64,000 bases of DNA from Candidatus Abyssobacteria bacterium SURF_5 (GTDB taxonomy: Bacteria; Abyssobacteria; SURF-5). Each line of letters starts with the position of its first letter. Positions within the stretch are counted from its first letter, which is position 1. The stretch covers positions 1 through 64,000 of the forward strand of contig QZKU01000053.1 in NCBI GenBank assembly GCA_003598085.1, written 5' to 3'. The notes beneath the pieces were generated by a model, which was given only the letters and a program-made list of their open reading frames with translations, had not been told where the DNA came from and did not search any database. Positions 18,585 through 26,954 of this stretch are shown here, in pieces. A program made the translations under genes and the position numbers.

Positions 18585-18680
18585 ATGAAACGGTTAATAG
18601 ACATATTCGATTTCCGGATCATGTTTTCGCTGGTGATTCTAGGATTATATTTCATGTTGCTGGGGTTTATCATTGCCTAG
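18585..18680 (+). CDS. 31-residue single-pass membrane peptide
   Basis: ATG to TAG encodes MKRLIDIFDFRIMFSLVILG and then YFMLLGFIIA after one Leu, a short basic/acidic head followed by about 18 hydrophobic residues forming one helix, inside-out orientation likely. A very strong ribosome binding site (AGAAGGAGG) lies 8-9 nt upstream and an extended -10 promoter about 70 bp upstream. No known family is recognised. It is an independent transcription unit between two unrelated clusters. Confidence 0.6.
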   Translation: MKRLIDIFDFRIMFSLVILGLYFMLLGFIIA

Positions 18681-18797
18681 GCAAGAGAATCCTCCATCGC
18701 CGGCGGCAGTTCTTACTATAACCGGATTATACCATCGGCTGTGTTCGAATTCAACCGGAGGATAGTGCTAACAACAAGTTTTTCAAGTGCTTGAGGC

Positions 18798-18826
18798 TTG
18801 ACAATCAAGGCAGCCGAACATATAAT
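18798..18826 (+). promoter_or_regulatory. consensus promoter of the tRNA-Arg/tRNA-His unit
   Basis: TTGACA (18798-18803), exactly 17 bp, TATAAT (18821-18826): a perfect sigma-70-type promoter 53 bp before the tRNA-Arg gene, as expected for stable RNA. Confidence 0.85.
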
Positions 18827-18878
18827 TAAAAAGGCAGTTAGCGGCTGCTTTTTCTTTTGTGTGGCCGCGGGAGGAAGA

Positions 18879-18952
18879 GCGCCAGTAGCTCAATCGGATA
18901 GAGCAACGGCCTTCTAAGCCGTAGGTTGAGGGTTCGATTCCCCCCTGGCGCG
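18879..18952 (+). tRNA. tRNA-Arg (anticodon TCT)
   Basis: Acceptor stem GCGCCAG/CTGGCGC (18879-18885 with 18945-18951), D arm GCTC…GAGC, anticodon stem ACGGC/GCCGT around the loop CTTCTAA (anticodon TCT at 18913-18915), and T loop TTCGATT. One T-stem position is an A-C mismatch. The 3' CCA is not encoded. Confidence 0.95.
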
Positions 18953-19069
18953 CGGAAAGTGAAAGCTGGCGTTTCACCTGCGTTTCCGTCTGCTAAGAAG
19001 AAGCCGACACATTCGGCGATAGAAGTTTGAAGGCCGCCGCTCCTCACATATTTGGCGGTCGATTTTAAT

Positions 19070-19148
19070 GGTGGGTGTAGCTCAGTCCGGTAAGAGCACC
19101 AGGTTGTGGCCCTGGGGGCCGCGGGTTCAAATCCCGTCACTCACCCCA
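19070..19148 (+). tRNA. tRNA-His (anticodon GTG)
   Basis: Acceptor stem GTGGGTG/CACTCAC with one G-T pair, anticodon stem CCAGG/CCTGG around TTGTGGC (anticodon GTG), T arm GCGGG TTCAAAT CCCGT. The extra 5' G (19070) faces C73, the identity pair of tRNA-His. CCA is encoded at 19146-19148. Confidence 0.95.
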
Positions 19149-19216
19149 CTTTCTTGCCTCTTTTCTCCCCCCTTATCCCCACCAATGAGAGCAAGGCGCA
19201 ACGGCTGTGGAATGAT

Positions 19217-22066
19217 TCAATTAGTTAATGCTGCCTTGCGGTGAAGCGATGCTGCTTTCGAATTGCCGATTGTCTCATAATAATCGGCGAGCTGCAGCCG
19301 CATCTCGCTCGAATCGGGGAACGATTGCAGCCCCTCTTCCATTACAGCAATAGCGGGCGCGAATTCTCCAAGCTGATAGTAAAAATCGGCGAGAAGAGAG
19401 AACCTGTCAGGTGAAGGTTTTTCGCGGATGGACGCGACTATCCGCTCCTGCTGTTTGCGAAGCAATACTTCCGAATAGGGAAGCAGCCATCGAGCCACAA
19501 CATCCGAGGGATTCAGCTTGAGCGCCGCCTGATTGTACCGCCACCTTTGCACTGCTTCTTTTGCCTCATCACAATGAAGTGTAAGGATTATGTAATTTGC
19601 TATGTTGAGATGGTCCTCGATCTTTTTGCGAACGAGAGCCTCTTCCTCCGGAGTTTTTCCCAGATTCGTCAGTTTCGGCATCCCTTTTCGCTCGATGAGA
19701 GGCTGGCATCTCACCGTCTCCCCGGCATTATATTTGAAAAATTCAAGCACGGGCATGTCGTACGTGTTTAACTTTGGCGCCTCGGACGCCAGTTGCCGGA
19801 AAGCATCGGTATCTGCCGCGAAACAATAAAGAAATTGGGCCGGGTCAGTGAGATGGATGACACGCAAGTCGTCCGCGATCTGCGCATCCGACATCCGTTC
19901 ACTCAAGCGCTGGTAATCGATCTCCAGTTCATGGTTGCTTCCGACCATCAAGAAATAGGTGAAGTGCCGGTTGAACCACAGGGTCGGATATTCGAAGACG
20001 GACGCAAAACTTGCAAAGACAGCGGAGAGTTCCCGGCACGTGAGCCAGCTGAATGGAAGCCACTGGACCATGATTCCGTCGGGATTCAAGCGCTGCCGGC
20101 ACAGCTCATAGAAATCGCGGGAATACAGATTGCTGCTGCCATAATGTTTCGGATCGATGGTATCGACGGATAAAACGTCATATGTATCTTCCGACGTCAG
20201 AAGAAAGGTCCTGCCGTCATCCAAAGTGACGTTATAGATAGGCGACGAAAGCACTCCGTGGTTCACTTCATCGAAAAAAGGAGCTGCCTTGAGCACGGAG
20301 GGGACAAATTCCACGCAATCGATTCGATCGGGCTGATAAAGCGACATGCTGTAAGATGTGCCGCCCGCACCGAAACCAACTATCAGCACCGTCCGCGGAT
20401 CGTCGTGAAGCAGCATGGGGAGATGCGCAAGCATCTTCTGGTTGGTCTGCATGATCTCACCGGTGCCCGCAAGGGTGTCCCCATCGATACTTAAGACCGT
20501 GCGCCCGTCTTCCGTCCGGAACACCTTAACAAGCGCCATGCTGTCTTCCTCATAAAAAAGCAAAGATTCCCATTGCTCCCAGGGCGCCCGCAAAACAACA
20601 TCTCTTGAAGAAAATATCAAGACGATTGCCGCCGCGCCGCCCGTAGCCGCCAAAGCCAGCGCTTTCCGCCGAGCCGGAATCGTGCTCATGAATAATGCAA
20701 CCATCGCAATAAGAATATTCACTGCCCCGATCAAAACGATCCCTTTTTGCGTGCCGAGCAGGGGAATAATGACCAGCCCTGCTGCCGCCGATCCGACTAT
20801 GGCGCCCACTGTGTTCGCCGAATAAACAGCAGCGACATCCCGGCCGAGCTTTTTCAGATCCGATGTGAAAATCCGGCAAACAACGGGAAAAGCGGCTCCC
20901 ATCAACGTAGTCGGCAGAATCATTACAAGAAATGCCTTTAAGAATTTATAGTGAAACGTGTACTCCCAGGACAGGTCGATGTTCACATAATATTCCCAAC
21001 GCTCCTGCAGTTTATAGAAAGCCCAGGTGAACAGCGGAATGGAGAGAATCCCCCATAACCCAATGACAGCTTCGATTTTGAAGAACAGGAAATACCGGTC
21101 ATTTGATTTGTCGGCTATTCGGGAGAACAAGAAACTTCCAAGCGCAAGCCCCAGCAGAAAAGTCGTGAGCATCGCGCTGAACGCATACGTCGAAAAACCC
21201 ATGAAGAATACCAACGCCCTGGTCCAGAGGACTTCATAGCAGAGCGAGGCGAATCCGGCAAGGGCAAAACAGAAAACAATAATGCGCGATTTACCCGAGT
21301 CATAATTTTCCAGCGGCCTTTCAGCGACCGGCGCCGCCTCACCTCCCATCGTATCTTCATTCGCAACTCGCACGTACAGGAAATGCGCTAGACAAGCGGC
21401 TCCCATGATCACCAGGTTTACGAGCACGGCAACATGCATCGTTCGCGTCACGCCTAACGAGGCTATGAGATGAAAGCCCGCAAGATAGCAGCCGATCACC
21501 GCTCCGGCTGTGTTCGTTGCATACAGAATTCCGAGGCCGCGGCCGACTGTTTTGAATTGCCTTACCAGAAATTTGGCAAGCAACGGCAGGGTGGCGCCCA
21601 TCATCGTCGTTGGCAGCAACAGTATGACCAGGCAGATGACGAACCGAATGAGAATGAAGAGCCAGGAGCCGGGCTCATAATTCCTGTAAATGGCGACGTG
21701 CAGAGACTCAACTGAGGAAAGCAGGTGTGGCAGGGCAAAAGCATACGCGCCAATGGCTCCCTCAAGAATACCGTAAAAAAGAAGCGATTGCCTCTTATAA
21801 CGGTCCGCCACAACTCCAAAGACATAACTGCCAAGAGCCAATCCCGCCATGAAAGCAGCGAGCACGGTGGAAACGGCTATGGTCGTGCTTCCAAATATGT
21901 GCGTGAACATTCGCACCCATGCAACTTGATAAATCAATCCGGAAGCGCCTGAGAAGAAAAACAGCAAAAAGACGAAGAGCTTTTCCGTTGTTGCCGTAGA
22001 AGAAGCGACTTCCGCTCCGATATCTTTTCTTCCTGCAACAAGGCAAGCCTGAGGCGAGTTAACCAC
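19217..22066 (-). CDS. fused MFS-type membrane protein / spermidine-synthase-like domain with C-terminal TPR
   Basis: Large protein of 949 residues if it starts at the GTG of 22064-22066, which has GGGAGG 8 nt upstream; the frame extends to a TTG at 22144 with a less convincing N-terminus. Roughly the first 480 residues hold 12 or more membrane helices in two halves, each beginning with a GxxSLxYEVxW-like signature (SGASGLIYQVAWVRMF and FASLCYEVLWTRAL). A Rossmann methyltransferase-like domain follows, with VGFGAGGTSYSMSLY, DDGRTFL and YDVLSVDTIDP as in the spermidine synthase fold. The last ~100 residues form TPR-like repeats. Whether it makes polyamines is doubtful: the fold matches but catalytic residues were not verified. 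Confidence 0.8.
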   Translation of the reverse strand: MVNSPQACLVAGRKDIGAEVASSTATTEKLFVFLLFFFSGASGLIYQVAWVRMFTHIFGSTTIAVSTVLAAFMAGLALGSYVFGVVADRYKRQSLLFYGILEGAIGAYAFALPHLLSSVESLHVAIYRNYEPGSWLFILIRFVICLVILLLPTTMMGATLPLLAKFLVRQFKTVGRGLGILYATNTAGAVIGCYLAGFHLIASLGVTRTMHVAVLVNLVIMGAACLAHFLYVRVANEDTMGGEAAPVAERPLENYDSGKSRIIVFCFALAGFASLCYEVLWTRALVFFMGFSTYAFSAMLTTFLLGLALGSFLFSRIADKSNDRYFLFFKIEAVIGLWGILSIPLFTWAFYKLQERWEYYVNIDLSWEYTFHYKFLKAFLVMILPTTLMGAAFPVVCRIFTSDLKKLGRDVAAVYSANTVGAIVGSAAAGLVIIPLLGTQKGIVLIGAVNILIAMVALFMSTIPARRKALALAATGGAAAIVLIFSSRDVVLRAPWEQWESLLFYEEDSMALVKVFRTEDGRTVLSIDGDTLAGTGEIMQTNQKMLAHLPMLLHDDPRTVLIVGFGAGGTSYSMSLYQPDRIDCVEFVPSVLKAAPFFDEVNHGVLSSPIYNVTLDDGRTFLLTSEDTYDVLSVDTIDPKHYGSSNLYSRDFYELCRQRLNPDGIMVQWLPFSWLTCRELSAVFASFASVFEYPTLWFNRHFTYFLMVGSNHELEIDYQRLSERMSDAQIADDLRVIHLTDPAQFLYCFAADTDAFRQLASEAPKLNTYDMPVLEFFKYNAGETVRCQPLIERKGMPKLTNLGKTPEEEALVRKKIEDHLNIANYIILTLHCDEAKEAVQRWRYNQAALKLNPSDVVARWLLPYSEVLLRKQQERIVASIREKPSPDRFSLLADFYYQLGEFAPAIAVMEEGLQSFPDSSEMRLQLADYYETIGNSKAASLHRKAALTN

Positions 22067-22185
22067 CGCTCCTTCCTCCCTTTTCGAATTCCCACATGCC
22101 AGTATTTCAGGAAGGGTGGCTCCATTGCCGGCGAGAGCTGTCAAGGTTCTGCTGACAAAACTTTTCCAACGAGTCCCGCGGCACG

Positions 22186-22374
22186 TTAGCCGAACATAAA
22201 TGATTAGAAATTGAGTGCCTTAATCGGAAGTATTATAAAACTTTCTGACCGAAAGTCAACTGAAAAATCTGATCTCGAAGCACCAAACGCTGCTGCACGT
22301 AGAACCAATCAATATAATTGATTCGCGACAACCGGAAGCTCTTTGCAAGCATCCCTTATCTTAGCCGAACATAA
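22186..22374. repeat. 14-bp direct repeat pair in a divergent intergenic region
   Basis: TTAGCCGAACATAA occurs at 22186-22199 and 22361-22374, one copy on each side of the minus-strand promoter at 22232 and the second just upstream of the plus-strand promoter at 22418. Eleven of the bases (AGCCGAACATA) recur at 18812-18822 over the tRNA promoter. No other gene is seen in the 482-bp gap. Confidence 0.5.
22232..22259 (-). promoter_or_regulatory. promoter of the MFS/spermidine-synthase-like gene
   Basis: Minus-strand TTGACT (22254-22259), 16-bp spacer, TATAAT (22232-22237). It predicts a leader of roughly 160 nt before the GTG start. Confidence 0.65.
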
Positions 22375-22417
22375 GCCCTGTTGTGTCTCATTGACTTTAT
22401 GCTAATTTTATCGTCAC

Positions 22418-22446
22418 TTGATTTGATTTCCTGTTTCACATATAAT
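22418..22446 (+). promoter_or_regulatory. promoter of the GNAT-like gene
   Basis: TTGATT (22418-22423), 17-bp spacer, TATAAT (22441-22446), about 100 bp before the start codon at 22549. Confidence 0.6.
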
Positions 22447-22548
22447 TAACCTATCGGTAATATTAAACCGGTTTCGTAATGCCAATCGTTTCTATCCAAT
22501 CAGGAAACGTCGCTTGCTCCCATGCGATGGAAGGAGGCAGTGTGACTT

Positions 22549-23673
22549 ATGCAGAAACCGGATGTCACGCCACTTAAGACTCATGAACAATTAGAAGACT
22601 TTCTGGAGCAGTGGGGAGTGCGGGAATATCGCCCGGGCGACGAAATCCAGATGAACGAGCTGTTCAACAAGATTTTTAACGAAAACCGATCGCTGGATTA
22701 CTGGTACTGGAAATACACCGACACTCCGTGGTTTAAAGACAAAGTCATGGCCCTCAGAGAAGTCGACGGTAAAATTTTCGGGCAGTTCTGCAACGTAGGG
22801 GTGAAGTTCAAGGTCAAAGATTCCGAATACGTATTCGCACAAACGGTGGAGAACTGTGTCGACTTCGACCACTGGGGAAAAGGGATCATCAAATCCCTCT
22901 ACTGCGGCGTCCTGGGCGTGGGGTACTTCTACAAGATTAATCTGGCAATGGGTTTTCCGAACGAAATGTACTATCCCATAGTGACATCGATCTTCAACAG
23001 CGTGGATCTCGTTTCGCTGCCGGTTTTTTTCTGCAGAACCACCTGGAGGTCTGCGGTCGAAAAACGCTTTTCTTCAGCGTTCTTGTCAGACCTGATCTCC
23101 GGTATCTCACGTCTGCTGATTCGTCTGCAACTGTTCTTTAAAAAGCCCATCCTGAAGAAGAACCTGAGGATAGAAGTGTCAAAGGATTTCGATGACGACT
23201 TCACCCTGCTCTGGAAATCCCTCGCGCCCTCCTTGGCGATTTGCGGCATTCGCGACAGGGAATATCTCGAGTGGCGCTACAAACGGAACCCACTCGCGAT
23301 CTTTCACGTCCTCAAATGTTCCGACGAGCAAATGATGGTGGGATACGCAGTGCTTGCTGTTGAGGAATCGAAGTCAGGCCACCGCATCGGCCACATTATG
23401 GATATTTTCTGCTACGACTCAGAACGAGTCATCGGCTGTATTGTGAAAGCAGCTCTGCGATTCTTTCTGCGCAACCATGCCGACTACGTCAAGTGTGGTG
23501 TTCTCGAGCACGCGCCGCAGCACAAGGTATTGCGAAAATACGGTTTTTCTTTTCGCGGGGAGAAAAAACCGTTCGTTCTCCAAGAGGTTGACCCGGCGTT
23601 TCCACATTACGGATTTTTCGAGACCGCGCAGAATTGGTATCTTACTCTCGGCGATACTGATTTTCTGGGATAG
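22549..23673 (+). CDS. GNAT-like acyltransferase family protein
   Basis: 374 residues. The N-terminal part (about 20-180) follows the GNAT pattern: REYRPGDEIQMNELFNKIF, a WYWKY segment, then FAQTVENCVDFDHWGKGI resembling the acetyl-CoA-binding strand and loop. The C-terminal half repeats the plan (REYLEWRYKRNP, MVGYAVLAVEE), suggesting two GNAT-like domains. Substrate is unknown; similar proteins occur near polysaccharide genes. AAGGAGG lies 11 nt upstream. It is a single-gene unit behind its own promoter. Confidence 0.6.
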   Translation: MQKPDVTPLKTHEQLEDFLEQWGVREYRPGDEIQMNELFNKIFNENRSLDYWYWKYTDTPWFKDKVMALREVDGKIFGQFCNVGVKFKVKDSEYVFAQTVENCVDFDHWGKGIIKSLYCGVLGVGYFYKINLAMGFPNEMYYPIVTSIFNSVDLVSLPVFFCRTTWRSAVEKRFSSAFLSDLISGISRLLIRLQLFFKKPILKKNLRIEVSKDFDDDFTLLWKSLAPSLAICGIRDREYLEWRYKRNPLAIFHVLKCSDEQMMVGYAVLAVEESKSGHRIGHIMDIFCYDSERVIGCIVKAALRFFLRNHADYVKCGVLEHAPQHKVLRKYGFSFRGEKKPFVLQEVDPAFPHYGFFETAQNWYLTLGDTDFLG

Positions 23674-23762
23674 CTAAAACTCGGAGGCGCCTCACCTCCC
23701 GGTCAATGCCCTGGTACATCACTCCGCTCGTCAATTTGCCTTCGAAACGCCGCCCAACCTCA

Positions 23763-23791
23763 TTGAAAAACTCCGCCCTATCTGCTATAAT
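23763..23791 (+). promoter_or_regulatory. promoter of yebC-ruvCAB
   Basis: TTGAAA (23763-23768), 17-bp spacer, TATAAT (23786-23791) preceded by TGC. It is about 100 bp upstream of the yebC start. Confidence 0.75.
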
Positions 23792-23891
23792 TCAGCGTGA
23801 AAGATTGCTGTTATGGTGTGCATGACGGCGGTTTTGCGGCGCGTATGCCGTGGAGGCGGGTTTTTAAATCTCGTCGGAGGAAGGGACTTGT

Positions 23892-24641
23892 ATGTCGGGT
23901 CATTCAAAATGGAGTAAAGTTAAGCACGTCAAGGCGAAAGAGGATGCCAAGCGAGGAAAGGTATTTTCGAAGCTCATCCGGGAACTGATGGTAGCGGCAC
24001 GCGATGCCGGAGGCGACCCCGCATTCAACCCGCGCTTACGAACCATTATCGCCACCGCAAAAGCCGCGAATATGCCGAACGACAACATCGATCGCGCAAT
24101 AAAGAAGGGAACCGGCGAACTCGGCGGCGCCTCGTTCGAGGAAATCACGTACGAAGGCTACGGGCCCGGCGGAATTGCGATCCTGGTGGACGTGCTGACC
24201 GACAACAAGAACCGAACCGTCTCGGAGATCAGGCACATCATGACTCGCAACAACGGCAACCTCGGCGAGACCGGCTGCGTCTCGTGGAATTTCGAGAAAA
24301 AGGGCCTGATCATGGTGGACGTCTCGAAGATTTCCGAGGAAAAACTGTTTGACGCCGCGCTTGAAGCGGGTGCCGAAGATATTCGTACCGAAGGCGATAC
24401 CTATGAAATCGTGACGGCGGCAAATGATGTTATGGACATCAAGGATGCCTTGGAGGCCAAGCAAATCCCCATATCAAGCGCCGAACAGACAAAGTTGCCG
24501 AAAAGCACGGTGCAGGTGGACGGAAAAACGGCCGAGGCGGCTTTGAGGCTGGTGGATGCTCTCGAAGAGCACGACGACGTGCAGCACGTATACTCCAATT
24601 TCGATATCCCCGAAGAGATCATGGCCAAAATCGGAGCGTAG
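23892..24641 (+). CDS. YebC/PmpR (TACO1) family protein
   Basis: 249 residues with the family N-terminus MSGHSKWSKVKHVKAKEDAKRGK and the GYGPGGIAILVDVLTDNKNRT core. Family members act either as transcription regulators (PmpR) or as translation factors that relieve ribosome stalling (TACO1/YebC); sequence alone does not decide. It is the first gene ahead of ruvC, as in many bacteria. GGAGG lies 12 nt before the ATG. Confidence 0.92.
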   Translation: MSGHSKWSKVKHVKAKEDAKRGKVFSKLIRELMVAARDAGGDPAFNPRLRTIIATAKAANMPNDNIDRAIKKGTGELGGASFEEITYEGYGPGGIAILVDVLTDNKNRTVSEIRHIMTRNNGNLGETGCVSWNFEKKGLIMVDVSKISEEKLFDAALEAGAEDIRTEGDTYEIVTAANDVMDIKDALEAKQIPISSAEQTKLPKSTVQVDGKTAEAALRLVDALEEHDDVQHVYSNFDIPEEIMAKIGA

Positions 24642-24702
24642 CGCGCTCCCGAAAGGCGGCTGCCCAATCGCTCATATTAAACGCGCGCCGACTTATAGAA
24701 TT

Positions 24703-25209
24703 ATGGGCATCGATCCGGGCCTTGCCGCGACCGGCTACGGCATCATTGAAACCTGCGGCCGCGTTCCCTCCCTCATCGAAGCCGGGGTCGTGCGTGCTCG
24801 CGCGAAAGACCCCCTCGAGAAACGACTTCTCGATTTGTTCACTGGAACAACCGAGATCATCGCCGAATTTGAGCCCACCGTCGTCGTAATAGAGGAACTC
24901 TACAGCACGTATGCGCACCCGCGTACTGCTATCATGATGGGACACGCTCGCGGAGCGATTTTTACGGCGGCGGCATCACGAGGCCTTCCCGTCGTCAGTT
25001 ATGCGTCAACCCGCATCAAAAATTCGCTAACCGGTCACGGCAGGGCCAGCAAGGAACAGGTCCAGAAAATGGTTCAGCATGCATTCGGGCTGCCCGAACT
25101 GCCGAATCCGCCCGATGTGGCCGATGCCCTCGCCGTCGCTCTATGTCATCATAACGCGCTCCTGCACCAACTTCAGGCCCGCGGCGCCGCCGCGCGGAGA
25201 GGCCGATGA
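24703..25209 (+). CDS. ruvC: Holliday junction resolvase RuvC
   Basis: Endonuclease that cuts Holliday junctions in the RuvABC complex. From the first ATG in frame it is 168 residues: MGIDPGLAATGYGIIETCG, with acidic catalytic residues in GIDPG, VVIEELYSTYAHP and the C-terminal PPDVADALAVAL. Most RuvC proteins have three or four more residues in the first strand; upstream codons read TYRI before this ATG and no ATG, GTG or TTG occurs close by, so an ATT start or the shorter form must be used. Its stop overlaps ruvA. Confidence 0.92.
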   Translation: MGIDPGLAATGYGIIETCGRVPSLIEAGVVRARAKDPLEKRLLDLFTGTTEIIAEFEPTVVVIEELYSTYAHPRTAIMMGHARGAIFTAAASRGLPVVSYASTRIKNSLTGHGRASKEQVQKMVQHAFGLPELPNPPDVADALAVALCHHNALLHQLQARGAAARRGR

Positions 25210-25841
25210 TTGCGAGAATTACAGGAAAATTGATTGGGCTGCGAGAAGACCGGGCGACGGTCGAGCATAATGGGATCGCCTATGACCTGTTGATCCCAAG
25301 CGCCTCAATGCACCGGTTGCGCGAACTGCGCGGAAAACAAGCCGTTTTCTATACGTTCCACTACCTCGAAGGCGGCATGGGCGTCTCCAACGCGATCCCG
25401 CGTCTGGCTGGATTCTCCTGCGAACTTGACCGGGAATTCTTCGAGAAGCTGATCACGGTGCCCGGAATGGGAATCAAGGGGGCGCTCAAGGCCATGTCGG
25501 CGCCGGTGCAGTCGATAGCGCGCGCAATAGAAGGCAAAGATGTCGCGGCTCTGTGCTCGCTTCCCGGCATTGGCAGGCGCACAGCGGAAAAGGTCATCGC
25601 GGAACTCAATGGAAAACTGGCCAAATTCGCCCTCATCCGTGATGAAGGGGTGGTAAGCGGCCCCGTCGAAGAACCCGACTTCAAGGATGAGGTCGTCGAG
25701 GTGCTTCTGCAGCTCGGCTATTCCACCGGTGAAGCAGACGTGCTGCTCCGGCAGGCGCTCGGTTTGGGCGAACGTATAGAGACGGCAGAAGAAATGATCC
25801 AGTTGATCTTCAAACAACTCCACGGAAAGAAAGAAAAGTAA
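25206..25841 (+). CDS. ruvA: Holliday junction branch migration protein RuvA
   Basis: DNA-binding subunit that targets RuvB to Holliday junctions. 211 residues: N-terminal OB fold (MIARITGKLIGLREDRATVEHNGIAYDLLIP), two helix-hairpin-helix motifs (TVPGMGIKGALKAM and SLPGIGRRTAEKVI), and a C-terminal three-helix domain that contacts RuvB (about 155-205). The start overlaps ruvC by 4 bp and ruvB follows after 8 bp. Confidence 0.95.
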   Translation: MIARITGKLIGLREDRATVEHNGIAYDLLIPSASMHRLRELRGKQAVFYTFHYLEGGMGVSNAIPRLAGFSCELDREFFEKLITVPGMGIKGALKAMSAPVQSIARAIEGKDVAALCSLPGIGRRTAEKVIAELNGKLAKFALIRDEGVVSGPVEEPDFKDEVVEVLLQLGYSTGEADVLLRQALGLGERIETAEEMIQLIFKQLHGKKEK

Positions 25842-25849
25842 CCCCCAAA

Positions 25850-26875
25850 ATGACGCGCGAGCGAATCGTGGACGGCCGGCCGGTTTCACCGGTCGACGAG
25901 ACGTTTAATTGGAGCCTGCGTCCGAAAACGCTTTCGGACTACATCGGGCAGAAGCTCGTGATCGAGAAGCTGAACATCTCGATACAGGCGTCGAAAGCGC
26001 GAGGGGAGCCGCACGAGCACGTCCTCTTTTATGGTCCGCCCGGCCTCGGCAAAACCACGCTTGCAAACATCATCGCGAACGAGATGGAAACGAAGCTGGT
26101 GGCAACCTCCGGGCCGGCCCTCGAGCGCACCGGAGACCTGATGGGGCTCCTCACGAACCTCGAAACGGGCGATGTCCTCTTCATTGACGAAATCCATCGG
26201 CTGCCGCGCATCATCGAGGAGTTCATCTATCCCGCGATGGAGGATTTCCAAGTCGATTTCCTGGTGGATAAAGGAGCTTTCGCAAAGACGATCAAGGTGC
26301 AGCTCAAGCGCTTTACGCTGGTTGGCGCGACCACGCGTGCCGGCTTCCTCACCGCGCCATTCAGGGAACGGTTTGGTATCTATCACTATTTGGATTTTTA
26401 TCCGCCCGATGAGATCGCGCTGATCATCGAGCGCTCTGCGCGCATTCTCGGAATCGAAATAGATCAAGCGGCTATAGCCCAGGTGGCGGAGCGCTCCAGA
26501 GGCACACCGCGCGTGGCGAACCGGCTGCTGAGGCGCGTGCGCGATTTCGCCGACGTCAGACACGACGGGCGGGTGAACGAGCGCGTGGCTGTCGAGGCGC
26601 TCGAGCTCGAAGGAATAGACAGAAGAGGACTTGACGAACTTGACCGCAAGTTCCTGAATATAATCATCAAGCACTACAGCGGCGGCCCCGTCGGAATAAC
26701 CGCGCTCTCGGCGTCATTAAATGAAGAGGTGGATACCCTGGAGGATATGGTCGAGCCTTACCTGCTGAAAATCGGATTTCTTCAGCGCACTCGGCAGGGA
26801 AGAGTTGCGACCGGAAACGCCTTTGAGCATCTTGGACATAAGAAAGACGGAACACAACAGAAGGAACTTTTTTAG
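25850..26875 (+). CDS. ruvB: Holliday junction branch migration ATPase RuvB
   Basis: AAA+ motor of 341 residues. Seen are DYIGQ near the N-terminus, Walker A FYGPPGLGKTTLANII, Walker B LFIDEIHRL, sensor 1 GATTRAG, and the C-terminal winged helix (GGPVGITALSASL). No clear ribosome binding site precedes the ATG, which fits coupling to ruvA 8 bp upstream. Confidence 0.97.
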   Translation: MTRERIVDGRPVSPVDETFNWSLRPKTLSDYIGQKLVIEKLNISIQASKARGEPHEHVLFYGPPGLGKTTLANIIANEMETKLVATSGPALERTGDLMGLLTNLETGDVLFIDEIHRLPRIIEEFIYPAMEDFQVDFLVDKGAFAKTIKVQLKRFTLVGATTRAGFLTAPFRERFGIYHYLDFYPPDEIALIIERSARILGIEIDQAAIAQVAERSRGTPRVANRLLRRVRDFADVRHDGRVNERVAVEALELEGIDRRGLDELDRKFLNIIIKHYSGGPVGITALSASLNEEVDTLEDMVEPYLLKIGFLQRTRQGRVATGNAFEHLGHKKDGTQQKELF

Positions 26876-26954
26876 ATTTGCCGGGTTCGCAGCCTGATAA
26901 CAATCACCCCTTTAAGCCGTTCCTCGTTTTATCTGTAATTGGAATTTTTCACCT

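Noticed and set aside
22381-22410. Second promoter TTGACT…TAATTT before the GNAT-like gene
   Set aside because: The spacing between the boxes is too short; the TTGATT-17-TATAAT pair downstream is better.
26876-26954. preQ1 riboswitch before queH
   Set aside because: The 79-bp gap has no pseudoknot-like hairpin with the A-rich tail expected of preQ1 aptamers.
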